A stretch of 33,866 bases of DNA from Pseudomonadota bacterium (GTDB lineage: Bacteria > Desulfobacterota > Desulfobulbia > Desulfobulbales > Desulfocapsaceae): assembly GCA_018821785.1 (NCBI GenBank), contig JAHJLI010000201.1, positions 1-33,866 on the forward strand, read 5' to 3'. Made by a program: the position numbers and the translations under genes. Shown here piece by piece: positions 8,107 through 15,697 of the stretch. The first letter of the stretch is position 1. The number at the start of each line of letters is the position of its first letter. The notes beneath the pieces were generated by a model. That model saw nothing but the letters and a program-made list of their open reading frames with translations. It made no database searches and had not been told where the DNA came from.

Positions 8107-8897
8107 CAAAACAGCCTATTCTCGACGTACGTGGTCTGACTATGGATTTTGGCGGGATTCGTGCCTTGAATTCCCTTGATCTTGATGTCACCAGTGGGGA
8201 AATAGTTGCCCTGATCGGCCCGAACGGTGCAGGAAAAACAACATTTTTTAATTGCATAACCGGTATATATACACCAACTGAAGGCAATATTTGGTTGACT
8301 CCGCCAGGTGGCAAGAAGAAAATTTCCCTCAATGGTCTGAAACCCAACCAGGTAACCGAGAAAGGACTTGCTAGAACTTTTCAGAATATTCGACTCTTTT
8401 CCAAGATGACCGTACTGGAAAATGTCATGATTGGTCGGCACTGTAGAACCAAGGCCTTTATTTTCGGAGCAATTTTCAGAACCAAGGCAACCTTGCAGGA
8501 GGAGCAGGATATTCTCCAGTCGAGTTATGCTATACTTGAAAAAGTCGGAATGGCTGACTTCGCCGATGAATTTGCCGACAATCTTCCATATGGCGCTCAG
8601 CGCCGCCTGGAAATAGCGCGAGCTCTGGCCACGGAACCTTTGTTGTTACTTCTTGATGAACCGGCGGCAGGCATGAATCCACAGGAAACGCAGTCCTTGG
8701 AACATCTGATCAAACAGATTTCCATGGAAGGGCAAGCCATTCTTCTTATCGAGCATGATATGAAACTGGTGATGAGTCTCTCGGATCGTATCTTTGTTAT
8801 GGATTACGGTAAAAAAATTGCTCAGGGAACTCCCCTGGAAATTCGTGAAAATCCCGCAGTTATAAAGGCGTATCTGGGGGAGGAGGTCGATGCTTAA
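8103..8897 (+). CDS. livG: Branched-chain amino-acid ABC transporter ATP-binding protein LivG
   Basis: Cytoplasmic ABC ATPase of 264 residues. Motifs in order are Walker A GPNGAGKTT (about residues 39-47), the LivG-type signature LPYGAQRRLEIARAL, Walker B LLLLLDEPAAGMNP and the switch region LIEHDMKLVMSLSDRI. Start and stop overlap livM and livF (ATGA and 8 bases). There is no separate Shine-Dalgarno site, so translation is probably coupled to livM. It partners with LivF to energise LivHM. Confidence 0.95.
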   Translation: MTKQPILDVRGLTMDFGGIRALNSLDLDVTSGEIVALIGPNGAGKTTFFNCITGIYTPTEGNIWLTPPGGKKKISLNGLKPNQVTEKGLARTFQNIRLFSKMTVLENVMIGRHCRTKAFIFGAIFRTKATLQEEQDILQSSYAILEKVGMADFADEFADNLPYGAQRRLEIARALATEPLLLLLDEPAAGMNPQETQSLEHLIKQISMEGQAILLIEHDMKLVMSLSDRIFVMDYGKKIAQGTPLEIRENPAVIKAYLGEEVDA

Positions 8898-9597
8898 GTT
8901 AGAGAAAGTGCAGTCGGGTTATGGCAATAAGCTGGCCATTAAAAATGTATCCCTGGAGATTGTGGCAGGGGAGATTATTACTCTTATAGGCGCCAATGGT
9001 GCGGGAAAGACCACCACCCTGATGACTATCTGTGGAGTCGTTCCTTGCCGATCCGGATTGATAACCTTTCAAGATAGAGAAATCCAGGAGATGGCCCCCG
9101 ATGCAATAGTCGGTCTCGGTATTTGCCAGGTACCAGAAGGACGCCATATTTTTCCGCAACTCACCGTTAAGGAAAATCTCGATATGGGTGCTTTTTTAAG
9201 AAAGGATAAGGAGGGGATAAAAAAAGACATGGAATATGTTTTTTCCCTTTTTCCCATCCTGGCTGAAAGAAGAAACCAAGATGGAGGCAATCTCAGTGGC
9301 GGGGAACAGCAGATGTTAGCCATGTCTCGGGCGCTCATGGCAAAGCCAAAGTTGCTTCTGCTAGATGAACCTTCTATGGGACTTGCACCTCTTGTGATTA
9401 AGCAGATCTTCGAAATCATCAAACAGATAAACGAGGAAAACAATACCACCATTTTCCTCGTTGAGCAAAACGCCAATCAAGCACTGCATATCGCCGACCG
9501 AGGCTATGTCATGGAAAATGGAGAAATCACTCTTGCCGGCAACGCCCAGGAGCTCCTCGACAATCAGGATATTCAGAAAGCATACCTGGGTATTTAA
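8890..9597 (+). CDS. livF: Branched-chain amino-acid ABC transporter ATP-binding protein LivF
   Basis: Second ABC ATPase, 235 residues, the normal LivF length. Motifs are Walker A GANGAGKTT, a VPEGRHIFPQLTVKENL block typical of LivF, signature LSGGEQQMLAMSRAL, Walker B LLLLDEPSMGLAP and switch FLVEQNANQAL. The ATG lies just after a purine-rich AGGAGG inside the livG end, overlapping livG by 8 bases. It is the last gene of the operon. No convincing terminator follows; only a 6-bp inverted repeat at 9620-9648 without a T-tract is seen. Confidence 0.95.
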   Translation: MLKLEKVQSGYGNKLAIKNVSLEIVAGEIITLIGANGAGKTTTLMTICGVVPCRSGLITFQDREIQEMAPDAIVGLGICQVPEGRHIFPQLTVKENLDMGAFLRKDKEGIKKDMEYVFSLFPILAERRNQDGGNLSGGEQQMLAMSRALMAKPKLLLLDEPSMGLAPLVIKQIFEIIKQINEENNTTIFLVEQNANQALHIADRGYVMENGEITLAGNAQELLDNQDIQKAYLGI

Positions 9598-9675
9598 GCG
9601 ACTCCATCTATTGTTCACTGCTGGACTGAAAAACCACTTTAATCCAGCGTCACTTTATATATAGCTCACAGCGGT

Positions 9676-10659
9676 ATGAAAAACATTAAGGTTGGAGTAA
9701 TCGGTGTTGGCTATCTTGGCCGTTTCCACGCCCAAAAATATGCTGCTTTAGAAAACGTTACACTAGTCGGAGTAGCAGACCTTGATGCTCAACAAGGGCA
9801 AAAGGTGGCTGGGGAATGCAATTGCCAATCTTTTGTTGATTACCACGAGCTTCTGCCGCTGGTTGATGCTGTTTCGGTCGTAGTCCCCACTTCCTACCAT
9901 TGTCAAGTTGCCGGCGAGTGTCTGGATCGTGGAATCGATGTTCTCCTGGAAAAGCCGATGACTGTTACCCTGGAGGAAGCTGACGAATTGATTGCCAAGG
10001 CAAAAAATCGCCAGTTGGTCCTGCAAATCGGCCACCTTGAGCGCTTTAACCCTGCAGTCCAAGCCATGGAGCCCTTTCTTACCACTCCAGTTTTTATTGA
10101 GAGCAACAGGATCGCCACTTTCAAGAACAGGGGGGTTGATGTCGATGTGGTTCTCGACCTGATGATTCATGACATCGACATCATCCTTAATATTGTCAAA
10201 TCACCGATAAAAACCATTCACACGGTTGGTGCTCCAGTGGTGACCACCAACACCGACATTGCCAATGCCCGGTTGATCTTCGAAAATGGCGCCACCGCCA
10301 ATGTCACGGTGAGCAGAATTTCCCGAACCAATGTCCGCAAAATGCGCATTTTCCAGCCGGGATCCTATATAAATGTCGATTTTGGCAACAAACGGATGAT
10401 GACCATTCATCTCTCCGACGAACAACGTGAAAACGGTATGCCCAAGCAGATCGTTAAGCTGCAATCGTTTTCCGATGGAGATGCGCTGAAAAGCGAGGTA
10501 ATCTCCTTCATACATCACGTCCGAGAGCGAACCATTCCCGCAGTTTCCGGTATAGAAGGCCGCCGTGCCCTGGCGGTTGCCCTGCAAGTGATGGCGCAAA
10601 TCAAAGAGCTGCAAAGCCTTGATTTGTTCAAAATGGTGATGGGTAACCAAAAAGCATGA
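9676..10659 (+). CDS. Gfo/Idh/MocA oxidoreductase, GnnA-like (UDP-GlcNAc 3-dehydrogenase candidate)
   Basis: NAD(P)-dependent sugar oxidoreductase of 327 residues. An N-terminal Rossmann fold is shown by GVIGVGYLGRFHAQKY. It is followed by the conserved LLEKPMTVTLEEADELI block, with the EKP lysine expected to act in catalysis, and a GHLERFNPAV motif. The C-terminal Gfo/Idh domain includes a DLMIHDIDIIL segment. Its ATGA overlap with lpxB argues for a lipid A role. The known lipid A enzyme of this family is GnnA, which with the aminotransferase GnnB makes UDP-GlcNAc3N. No GnnB gene is visible in the window apart from the KdnA-like aminotransferase 8.6 kb away. GnnA is therefore inferred from context; the family is secure. 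Confidence 0.8.
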   Translation: MKNIKVGVIGVGYLGRFHAQKYAALENVTLVGVADLDAQQGQKVAGECNCQSFVDYHELLPLVDAVSVVVPTSYHCQVAGECLDRGIDVLLEKPMTVTLEEADELIAKAKNRQLVLQIGHLERFNPAVQAMEPFLTTPVFIESNRIATFKNRGVDVDVVLDLMIHDIDIILNIVKSPIKTIHTVGAPVVTTNTDIANARLIFENGATANVTVSRISRTNVRKMRIFQPGSYINVDFGNKRMMTIHLSDEQRENGMPKQIVKLQSFSDGDALKSEVISFIHHVRERTIPAVSGIEGRRALAVALQVMAQIKELQSLDLFKMVMGNQKA

Positions 10660-11816
10660 CATCTCGTATCATGATTGTCACCGGTGAAGCTTCCGGTGAT
10701 CTCCATGGCGCAAATCTTGTTAGAGCCTTACGTTCGAAGATTTCCGACATGGAAGTATGCGGCATGGGAGGTGCAGAGCTGGCATCAGTTGGGGTCGATA
10801 TTCTCTATGATGCGGCCAAGGTGTCGGTTGTCGGCATCATAGAAGTCTTTTCACATATAAAAGATATCATTTCGGCTCAAAGGGTTCTTCGTAAGAGACT
10901 GATAACACACCGCCCAGATCTCCTCATACTCATCGATCTGCCTGATTTTAATTTGTTCCTGGCCAAAAAAGCCAAATACCTTGGCATTCCTGTTTTCTAT
11001 TACATCAGCCCTCAGGTTTGGGCCTGGAGGTCGGGTCGGGTCAAAACACTCCGCGACCGTGTCGACAAGATCGGTGTCATCCTCCCCTTTGAAGAAGAAT
11101 TTTTCCATCGACGGGGTGTCAATGCTGAATATGTCGGTCACCCTTTGCTGGACACGGTGGTAACTTCAGCTGGCAAAGAACAATTTTGTACAGAGCATCA
11201 AATTTCTTTGGATACCAGATGCATTGGTCTTTTCCCCGGCAGTCGAAAACGTGAGATCTCGTCACTTTTACCTGGTTTTCTTGAGGCTGGTCGAATTCTC
11301 CAGAGTGCAACGTCAGAAAAGCTGGTGTTTCTTGTTCCACAGGCTTCCACCATTACTACTTTTGACCTTGAAGAGGCGGGAATCGCGGAGGCAAGAAAAC
11401 ACCTCGATATTCGTATTATCAAAGAAGAAAGATACAATATGATGGCTGCTTGTGCGGTCGTCGTCGCAGCATCCGGAACAGTAACCCTTGAACTGGCTAT
11501 ACTGGAAGTGCCTATGATCGTCGCTTATAAACTTTCGCCACTCACATATTTTTTGGGCAGATTGCTTGTAAATCTCAAATATTTTTCCCTCGTCAATCTG
11601 ATCGCAGGCTACCGTGCCGTACCCGAACTGCTGCAATCAGAAGTAACTCCAAAAAAAATCGCCGATGAGTTGATGGCAATTCTGTTACAGCCGGGGAAAA
11701 GGCAGGAGATGAAGAAAGCGCTACGGGATGTCAAAGCAAGGCTCGGCACCAACGGAGCCTCGGAAAAGGCGGCGGTTGTCGCAGTTAATCTCTTGAATAA
11801 AAAAATACTTAGATGA
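10656..11816 (+). CDS. lpxB: Lipid-A-disaccharide synthase
   Basis: A 386-residue LpxB (GT19). It joins UDP-diacyl-GlcN and lipid X to form the beta-1',6 disaccharide of lipid A at the inner membrane. Hallmarks are the N-terminal IVTGEASGDLHGANLV, the YISPQVWAWRSGRVKTL block (about residues 118-134), the VGHPLLD motif, the LFPGSRKREI nucleotide-binding region and ASGTVTLELAI. It overlaps the upstream GnnA-like gene by ATGA and ends 12 bases before the convergent molybdopterin-binding gene. No terminator is visible in that gap. Confidence 0.96.
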   Translation: MTSRIMIVTGEASGDLHGANLVRALRSKISDMEVCGMGGAELASVGVDILYDAAKVSVVGIIEVFSHIKDIISAQRVLRKRLITHRPDLLILIDLPDFNLFLAKKAKYLGIPVFYYISPQVWAWRSGRVKTLRDRVDKIGVILPFEEEFFHRRGVNAEYVGHPLLDTVVTSAGKEQFCTEHQISLDTRCIGLFPGSRKREISSLLPGFLEAGRILQSATSEKLVFLVPQASTITTFDLEEAGIAEARKHLDIRIIKEERYNMMAACAVVVAASGTVTLELAILEVPMIVAYKLSPLTYFLGRLLVNLKYFSLVNLIAGYRAVPELLQSEVTPKKIADELMAILLQPGKRQEMKKALRDVKARLGTNGASEKAAVVAVNLLNKKILR

Positions 11817-11828
11817 GTTCTAACTGGA

Positions 11829-12854
11829 TTATTTGCCAAAATTACAAACCGGATAACTACAAGTCGGGCAATTGCGACACAAGCCTCCATGCCCCATTTC
11901 GGCGATATCAAGCCTGCCGATTTTTTCTCCACTGAGAATTCTTGGAAGCAGCAGATCCAAGACCGTAATTTTATGGAACATCCCACAGGCCGGAAGTCCA
12001 AGAACAGGTCGGTTATCAATGGTTCCGGAGAGAAACATCGCCCCTGGGAGGACCGGGGTGCCATATATCACATCTCTTGCTCCTGCCATCATGATACTTT
12101 CTCTGGTGACGTCATCAGGGTCAACCGACATCCCTCCACTAGTGACAATGAGGTCGGCACCTTGTTGGGCACAGTAATGGATCTCACTGGCAATAGTCTG
12201 TTTATCGTCGGGAGCAAATCGTACCAAGAGTATTTCGGAGCCAAGCGCCTTGGCTTTTGCCCGTAGCACTTCTTCGAATTTATCCTTTATTCTACCGTAA
12301 AACACTTCATTGCCGGTGATAACCAGGCCGATTTTTGCCTTTTTAAGAGAAAGAACCTCAACCACAGGACTCCCGGCCATGGCAATTCTTTCCGCTTCGG
12401 CGATAAGCTTACGGGTGGTGATGAGAGGAATGAGACGTGTCGCGGCAACGGTCTCCCCCTTTTTTACCGGGGTATTGTCGTGAAGCGTTGCACACATAAC
12501 CTCTCCAAGCATGTTAAATTGCAGAAGTGATTCCTTGTTTATGCGGAGAAGACCATCAATACCTGCTTTTAATGCAATTTTTCCCTCAACCGGAATGGTT
12601 GAATAATCAATTTCCTTTCCGGCAAGAGCGCGAGCTAATATAATCGCGGCTTCATTTTCATGTATCTCCGATGCATCCAGGGAAAGGACAAAAATATTGT
12701 CTTTACCCAAGCGTTTGAGATAGGCAATATCCTCCGGACGAATAATGTGACCTTTTTTAAAAGCGGCTCCTTTTTTTTCGTTCCCAACGATTTCGGTAAT
12801 ATCGTGGGGCAGAACCTTCCCAATCGCCTTTTCAACAGGAATAATTTTCGGCAT
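11829..12854 (-). CDS. MoeA/MoCF-type molybdopterin-binding protein with C-terminal Cys cluster
   Basis: 341 residues from the ATG at 12854, which has GGGA about 8 bases upstream; an in-frame TTG two codons earlier is too close to it. The N-terminal part resembles the MoeA N-terminal domain (KAIGKVLPHDITEI, FKKGHIIRPEDIAYL). The C-terminal half is a MoCF_biosynth domain with VITGNEVFYGRI, TSGGMSVDPDDVT and GTPVLPGAMF. It ends in Cys326-x2-Cys-x2-Cys-x4-Cys337, a likely metal or Fe-S site that canonical MoeA lacks. It is shorter than MoeA (about 400 residues). It probably serves molybdenum cofactor insertion or maturation rather than general MoeA function; that is inference. No molybdoenzyme gene is adjacent. 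Confidence 0.78.
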   Translation of the reverse strand: MPKIIPVEKAIGKVLPHDITEIVGNEKKGAAFKKGHIIRPEDIAYLKRLGKDNIFVLSLDASEIHENEAAIILARALAGKEIDYSTIPVEGKIALKAGIDGLLRINKESLLQFNMLGEVMCATLHDNTPVKKGETVAATRLIPLITTRKLIAEAERIAMAGSPVVEVLSLKKAKIGLVITGNEVFYGRIKDKFEEVLRAKAKALGSEILLVRFAPDDKQTIASEIHYCAQQGADLIVTSGGMSVDPDDVTRESIMMAGARDVIYGTPVLPGAMFLSGTIDNRPVLGLPACGMFHKITVLDLLLPRILSGEKIGRLDIAEMGHGGLCRNCPTCSYPVCNFGK

Positions 12855-12878
12855 AATCAATTCCCATCATCCATTCGG

Positions 12879-14156
12879 CTAAAGACTACCATCAACCTGA
12901 TCACGCGGATAAAGACTTTTTACATCGTAAATAACTGAGATTTTTTTACAAAAGCTTCGCAGGTCGACAATGGAAAGTTCGGTGAATTGTCTATGGGCAA
13001 CAGCTACTACAACAGCGCTGTAAGTATTCTGTCGAAGTTCCTGCACGAGTGTTAGTCCATATTCTTTCAGGGCTTCAAGAGGATTGGCCCAAGGATCGTA
13101 TACATCAACGGCAATACCGTAATCAATAAACTCGGAAATTATATCCGTGACTTTGGTATTACGAAGATCAGGGCAGTTTTCTTTAAAGGTGAGTCCCATC
13201 ACCAGGATACGGGAATTGGCCGCATCTATACCTTTTTTAACCATTTTTTTTATGACCGTGGAGGCAATGTAATGACCCATATTGTCGTTGAGCCTCCGAC
13301 CGGCGAGAATCATATTGGGATGGTAACCGACTTCCTGGGCTTTGTGGGTGAGATAGTAGGGGTCAACACCGATACAATGGCCTCCGACCAGACCCGGACG
13401 AAAAGGCAGAAAGTTCCATTTAGTACCGGACGCCGCCAGCACTTCACTGGTGTTAATATCAAGTTTGTCAAAGATGAGAGCCAATTCGTTGATCAGCGCG
13501 ATGTTGACATCGCGCTGGGTGTTTTCTATTACCTTTGCCGCTTCTGCAACTTTTATACTGCTCGCGGGAAAGGTTCCGGCAGTGATGATTGATTTATACA
13601 AATCATCGACCAGTTTCGCAGTTTCCGGAGTGGACCCCGAGGTGATTTTGACGATGGAGGGCAATCGGTGTAATTTATCCCCAGGGTTTATTCTCTCAGG
13701 ACTGTAGCCGCAGAAAAAATCTTTATTGTATATAAGGCCGGATCCCTTTTCCAGCAGCGGCACGCAGACCTCTTCAGTTGCCCCCGGATAAACCGTCGAT
13801 TCGAAAACCACCAGATCACCGGGTTTCAGGACCCCTGCAACGGTTCGTGATGCCCCCTCGAGTGGACTGAAATCAGGACGTTTTGCGGCGTCGATCGGCG
13901 TTGGAACGGCGACTATGTATACATTCCTGTCGCCAATTTCTCGAATGTCGGCAGTGAATTGGAGAAGCTTTACAGCACCAAGTTCCTCGTCCGAGACCTC
14001 AAGCGTGGAGTCACTGCCTTGGCGGAGTTCTTCAATCCGAGCAACGTTCAGATCAAAACCAATTGTTGGAAATTTCTTCCCGAATTCAACAGCAAGAGGC
14101 AGGCCAACATAGCCAAGTCCAATGATACACAGCCTGATATCAGCCAAGTTATTCAT
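12879..14156 (-). CDS. Nucleotide sugar dehydrogenase (VipA/TviB/WbpO type)
   Basis: UDP-sugar 6-dehydrogenase family, oxidising C6 of a UDP-sugar (UDP-GlcNAc, UDP-GalNAc or UDP-glucose) to the uronic acid with NAD. It has a Rossmann motif [19 protein letters not shown] and VAVPTPID. The catalytic Cys sits in [15 protein letters not shown] (Cys261 from the chosen start), followed by the C-terminal UDP-binding domain ([17 protein letters not shown]). I chose the ATG at 14156 because homologues have about 10 residues before the Rossmann motif; an ATG at 14189 would overlap queD. The VipA/TviB style of N-terminus favours an N-acetylhexosamine substrate, but this is not certain. Lies 16 bases after queD in the same direction; no polysaccharide cluster is attached. 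Confidence 0.85.
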   Translation of the reverse strand: MNNLADIRLCIIGLGYVGLPLAVEFGKKFPTIGFDLNVARIEELRQGSDSTLEVSDEELGAVKLLQFTADIREIGDRNVYIVAVPTPIDAAKRPDFSPLEGASRTVAGVLKPGDLVVFESTVYPGATEEVCVPLLEKGSGLIYNKDFFCGYSPERINPGDKLHRLPSIVKITSGSTPETAKLVDDLYKSIITAGTFPASSIKVAEAAKVIENTQRDVNIALINELALIFDKLDINTSEVLAASGTKWNFLPFRPGLVGGHCIGVDPYYLTHKAQEVGYHPNMILAGRRLNDNMGHYIASTVIKKMVKKGIDAANSRILVMGLTFKENCPDLRNTKVTDIISEFIDYGIAVDVYDPWANPLEALKEYGLTLVQELRQNTYSAVVVAVAHRQFTELSIVDLRSFCKKISVIYDVKSLYPRDQVDGSL

Positions 14157-14172
14157 ATCGTTTAAATACACC

Positions 14173-14550
14173 TCAGTTCTGATTTCCATAATAAGTCAGT
14201 CCCTGACTATCCGTTTCGAGAACGGTGACACTGTAAAGAGAGTATCGGTCGCTTGTAAGCTGGGGCCGGATCTCGTCAAAGATAAAACGGGCAATATGTT
14301 CCGAGGACGGATTTTTGTCCTGAAAATAGGGGAGGGTGTTAAGATCGTTATGGTCCAATATATCAACCGCTGCACCGACAATTTTTTTCAACACTTTAAA
14401 ATCAATGCCCATCCCGCACTGGTCAAGCTCTGTGGCGCGGACAGCAACCTCAACTTTCCAGTTATGGCCGTGGGGCTTCTCGCAATCACCTGGATAATCT
14501 CTCAGATGGTGCGCACCAGCGAAGTGGGTCTTTATGAAAATTTCAAACAT
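14173..14550 (-). CDS. queD: 6-carboxy-5,6,7,8-tetrahydropterin synthase QueD
   Basis: A 125-residue PTPS-family enzyme converting 7,8-dihydroneopterin triphosphate to 6-carboxytetrahydropterin for queuosine (7-deazaguanine) synthesis. Zinc ligands are His15 (with His14 adjacent), His27 and His29. The catalytic Cys23 lies in the motif CEKPHGHNW. Further family motifs are LDHNDLN (Asp66-His67) and Glu112. The QueD-type CxxxHGH spacing supports QueD over eukaryote-type PTPS. The start has a strong GGAGAG site just upstream. A structured inverted repeat lies about 64 bases before the start (14614-14661). Confidence 0.93.
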   Translation of the reverse strand: MFEIFIKTHFAGAHHLRDYPGDCEKPHGHNWKVEVAVRATELDQCGMGIDFKVLKKIVGAAVDILDHNDLNTLPYFQDKNPSSEHIARFIFDEIRPQLTSDRYSLYSVTVLETDSQGLTYYGNQN

Positions 14551-14879
14551 CCTTCTCTCCTCAGAAATTATTGCCAGATCTATGCTTCTATACGGATAAG
14601 GGCTTTCAACTTCCCGGCAAACTTAATACTTTCAAACGTATTCGTCATCTACTTTTGCCGGAGGCTTCAGTCAAAACGCAGAGGCTGACACAGCGAAGGT
14701 AAATGTCTCCGGATATGATAGTCATCACTGCTAGATTTTCAGCAAGTAATCAGAAAATCTTCACAAAGAAAAATTGATTTACATTTTCACCAGGCGTTAT
14801 ACATTCAATTTCAAACAATAAAGCAACAGGCTCGCTTTTTTTTGCAAAAGCCATTGTCCTTTTTGTCTTGGGGTGATTT
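14551..14879. other. Divergent intergenic region (329 bases) between queD and trmN6
   Basis: No gene is seen here. It holds the nested inverted repeat at 14614-14661 and a weak rightward promoter-like pair: TTGATT at 14774-14779, 18-base spacer, TATACA at 14798-14803. I looked for a preQ1-I riboswitch on the minus strand and did not recognise one. Confidence 0.55.
14614..14661 (-). repeat. Nested inverted repeat in the queD leader
   Basis: An outer 8-bp perfect inverted repeat (CCGGCAAA / TTTGCCGG) encloses an inner 5-bp repeat (AATAC / GTATT). They would form a two-helix stem in the queD 5' leader or a palindromic protein site in DNA. It does not match a riboswitch I can name. Confidence 0.5.
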
Positions 14880-15668
14880 TTGGCATCGGTTAATACTGCA
14901 GCAGACGAAACAGAGGAAAAGGAATCGCACGACAGTCTCTTCGATGGTGAATTGACATGTTTTCAGGCAACTAAAGGTTATCGTTTCTCGGCTGATTCAG
15001 TGCTTCTTCCTCATTTTATGGTTGTCCGGGAAAAAGACCGGATTCTTGACCTGGGTACCGGCTGCGGTATCATCATGCTGATTCTTCTTTATCGATGGGG
15101 AAAAAGGATACGTGACATAGTCGGAGTTGAAGTTCAACACGATCTCGTAAGTCTGGCAAAGAAAAACCTGCAAGCCAACGCCTTTGAGGGGGGCGGCCGG
15201 ATTGTCGAGGGAGATATTAAAAACCTTGCATCCCATGTCGCGCCTGAATCTTTTGACACTATCGTCTGTAATCCGCCGTTTTATGGACACGGATCGGGTC
15301 GGCAAAGTATCAACGATGAGGCCCGTTTTGCCCGCCACCAGATTCTTGCAACTCTGGATGACTTCCTTTTCGCCTCAACCTTGGCAGTCAGGAATAAGGG
15401 CGCTGTATATTTCATTTATCCTGCCGGACAGATTGGTGTATTTATCAGTTTGCTTGGCAAGCATCGACTAGAATTAAAAAGACTGCAATTTGTCTACAGT
15501 TATCCGCAGACGATTAACAACGCTCGACTGGTTCTTATTGAATGCAGCAAAAACGGTGGGGTTGGTGCCAGGGTTCTTGCGCCATTATATATCTACTCTA
15601 AAAAAAATGGCGCCTATACCGAAGAAATGCAGAAATTTTATAAAAAAAATATCTGGCCTGAATGTTAA
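14880..15668 (+). CDS. TrmN6/YfiC-like tRNA1(Val) adenine-N6 methyltransferase
   Basis: A 262-residue SAM-dependent N6-adenine methyltransferase. The SAM-binding motif is ILDLGTGCGIIMLIL, and the catalytic motif is CNPPFYGHGSGR (about residue 130), the NPPF-Y signature of N6-adenine enzymes. The N-terminal DSLFDGELTCFQATKGYRFSADSVLLPHF is typical of YfiC/TrmN6, which modifies A37 of tRNA1(Val). The start codon is TTG with GGGGTG upstream; no in-frame ATG occurs early enough to keep the SAM fold. The substrate is inferred from the family; other members act on rRNA. It is followed closely by comM. Confidence 0.84.
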   Translation: MASVNTAADETEEKESHDSLFDGELTCFQATKGYRFSADSVLLPHFMVVREKDRILDLGTGCGIIMLILLYRWGKRIRDIVGVEVQHDLVSLAKKNLQANAFEGGGRIVEGDIKNLASHVAPESFDTIVCNPPFYGHGSGRQSINDEARFARHQILATLDDFLFASTLAVRNKGAVYFIYPAGQIGVFISLLGKHRLELKRLQFVYSYPQTINNARLVLIECSKNGGVGARVLAPLYIYSKKNGAYTEEMQKFYKKNIWPEC

Positions 15669-15697
15669 CATATTAGTTTCATAATATTATATTCGCT

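Noticed and set aside
9620..9648. Inverted repeat GCTGGA/TCCAGC after livF as a terminator
   Set aside because: The loop is 17 bases, the stem only 6 bp, and no T-tract follows. Readthrough into the GnnA-like gene is possible.
10201..10662. 153-residue minus-strand ORF
   Set aside because: It is antisense to the GnnA-like gene and has no independent support.
14122..14688. 188-residue ORF on the plus strand
   Set aside because: It lies antisense to queD and the start of the sugar dehydrogenase, both of which have clear motifs. Its translation shows no recognisable motif.
14551..14700. preQ1 riboswitch upstream of queD
   Set aside because: I looked for the short preQ1-I pattern on the minus strand and did not recognise it; only the unrelated nested inverted repeat is present.
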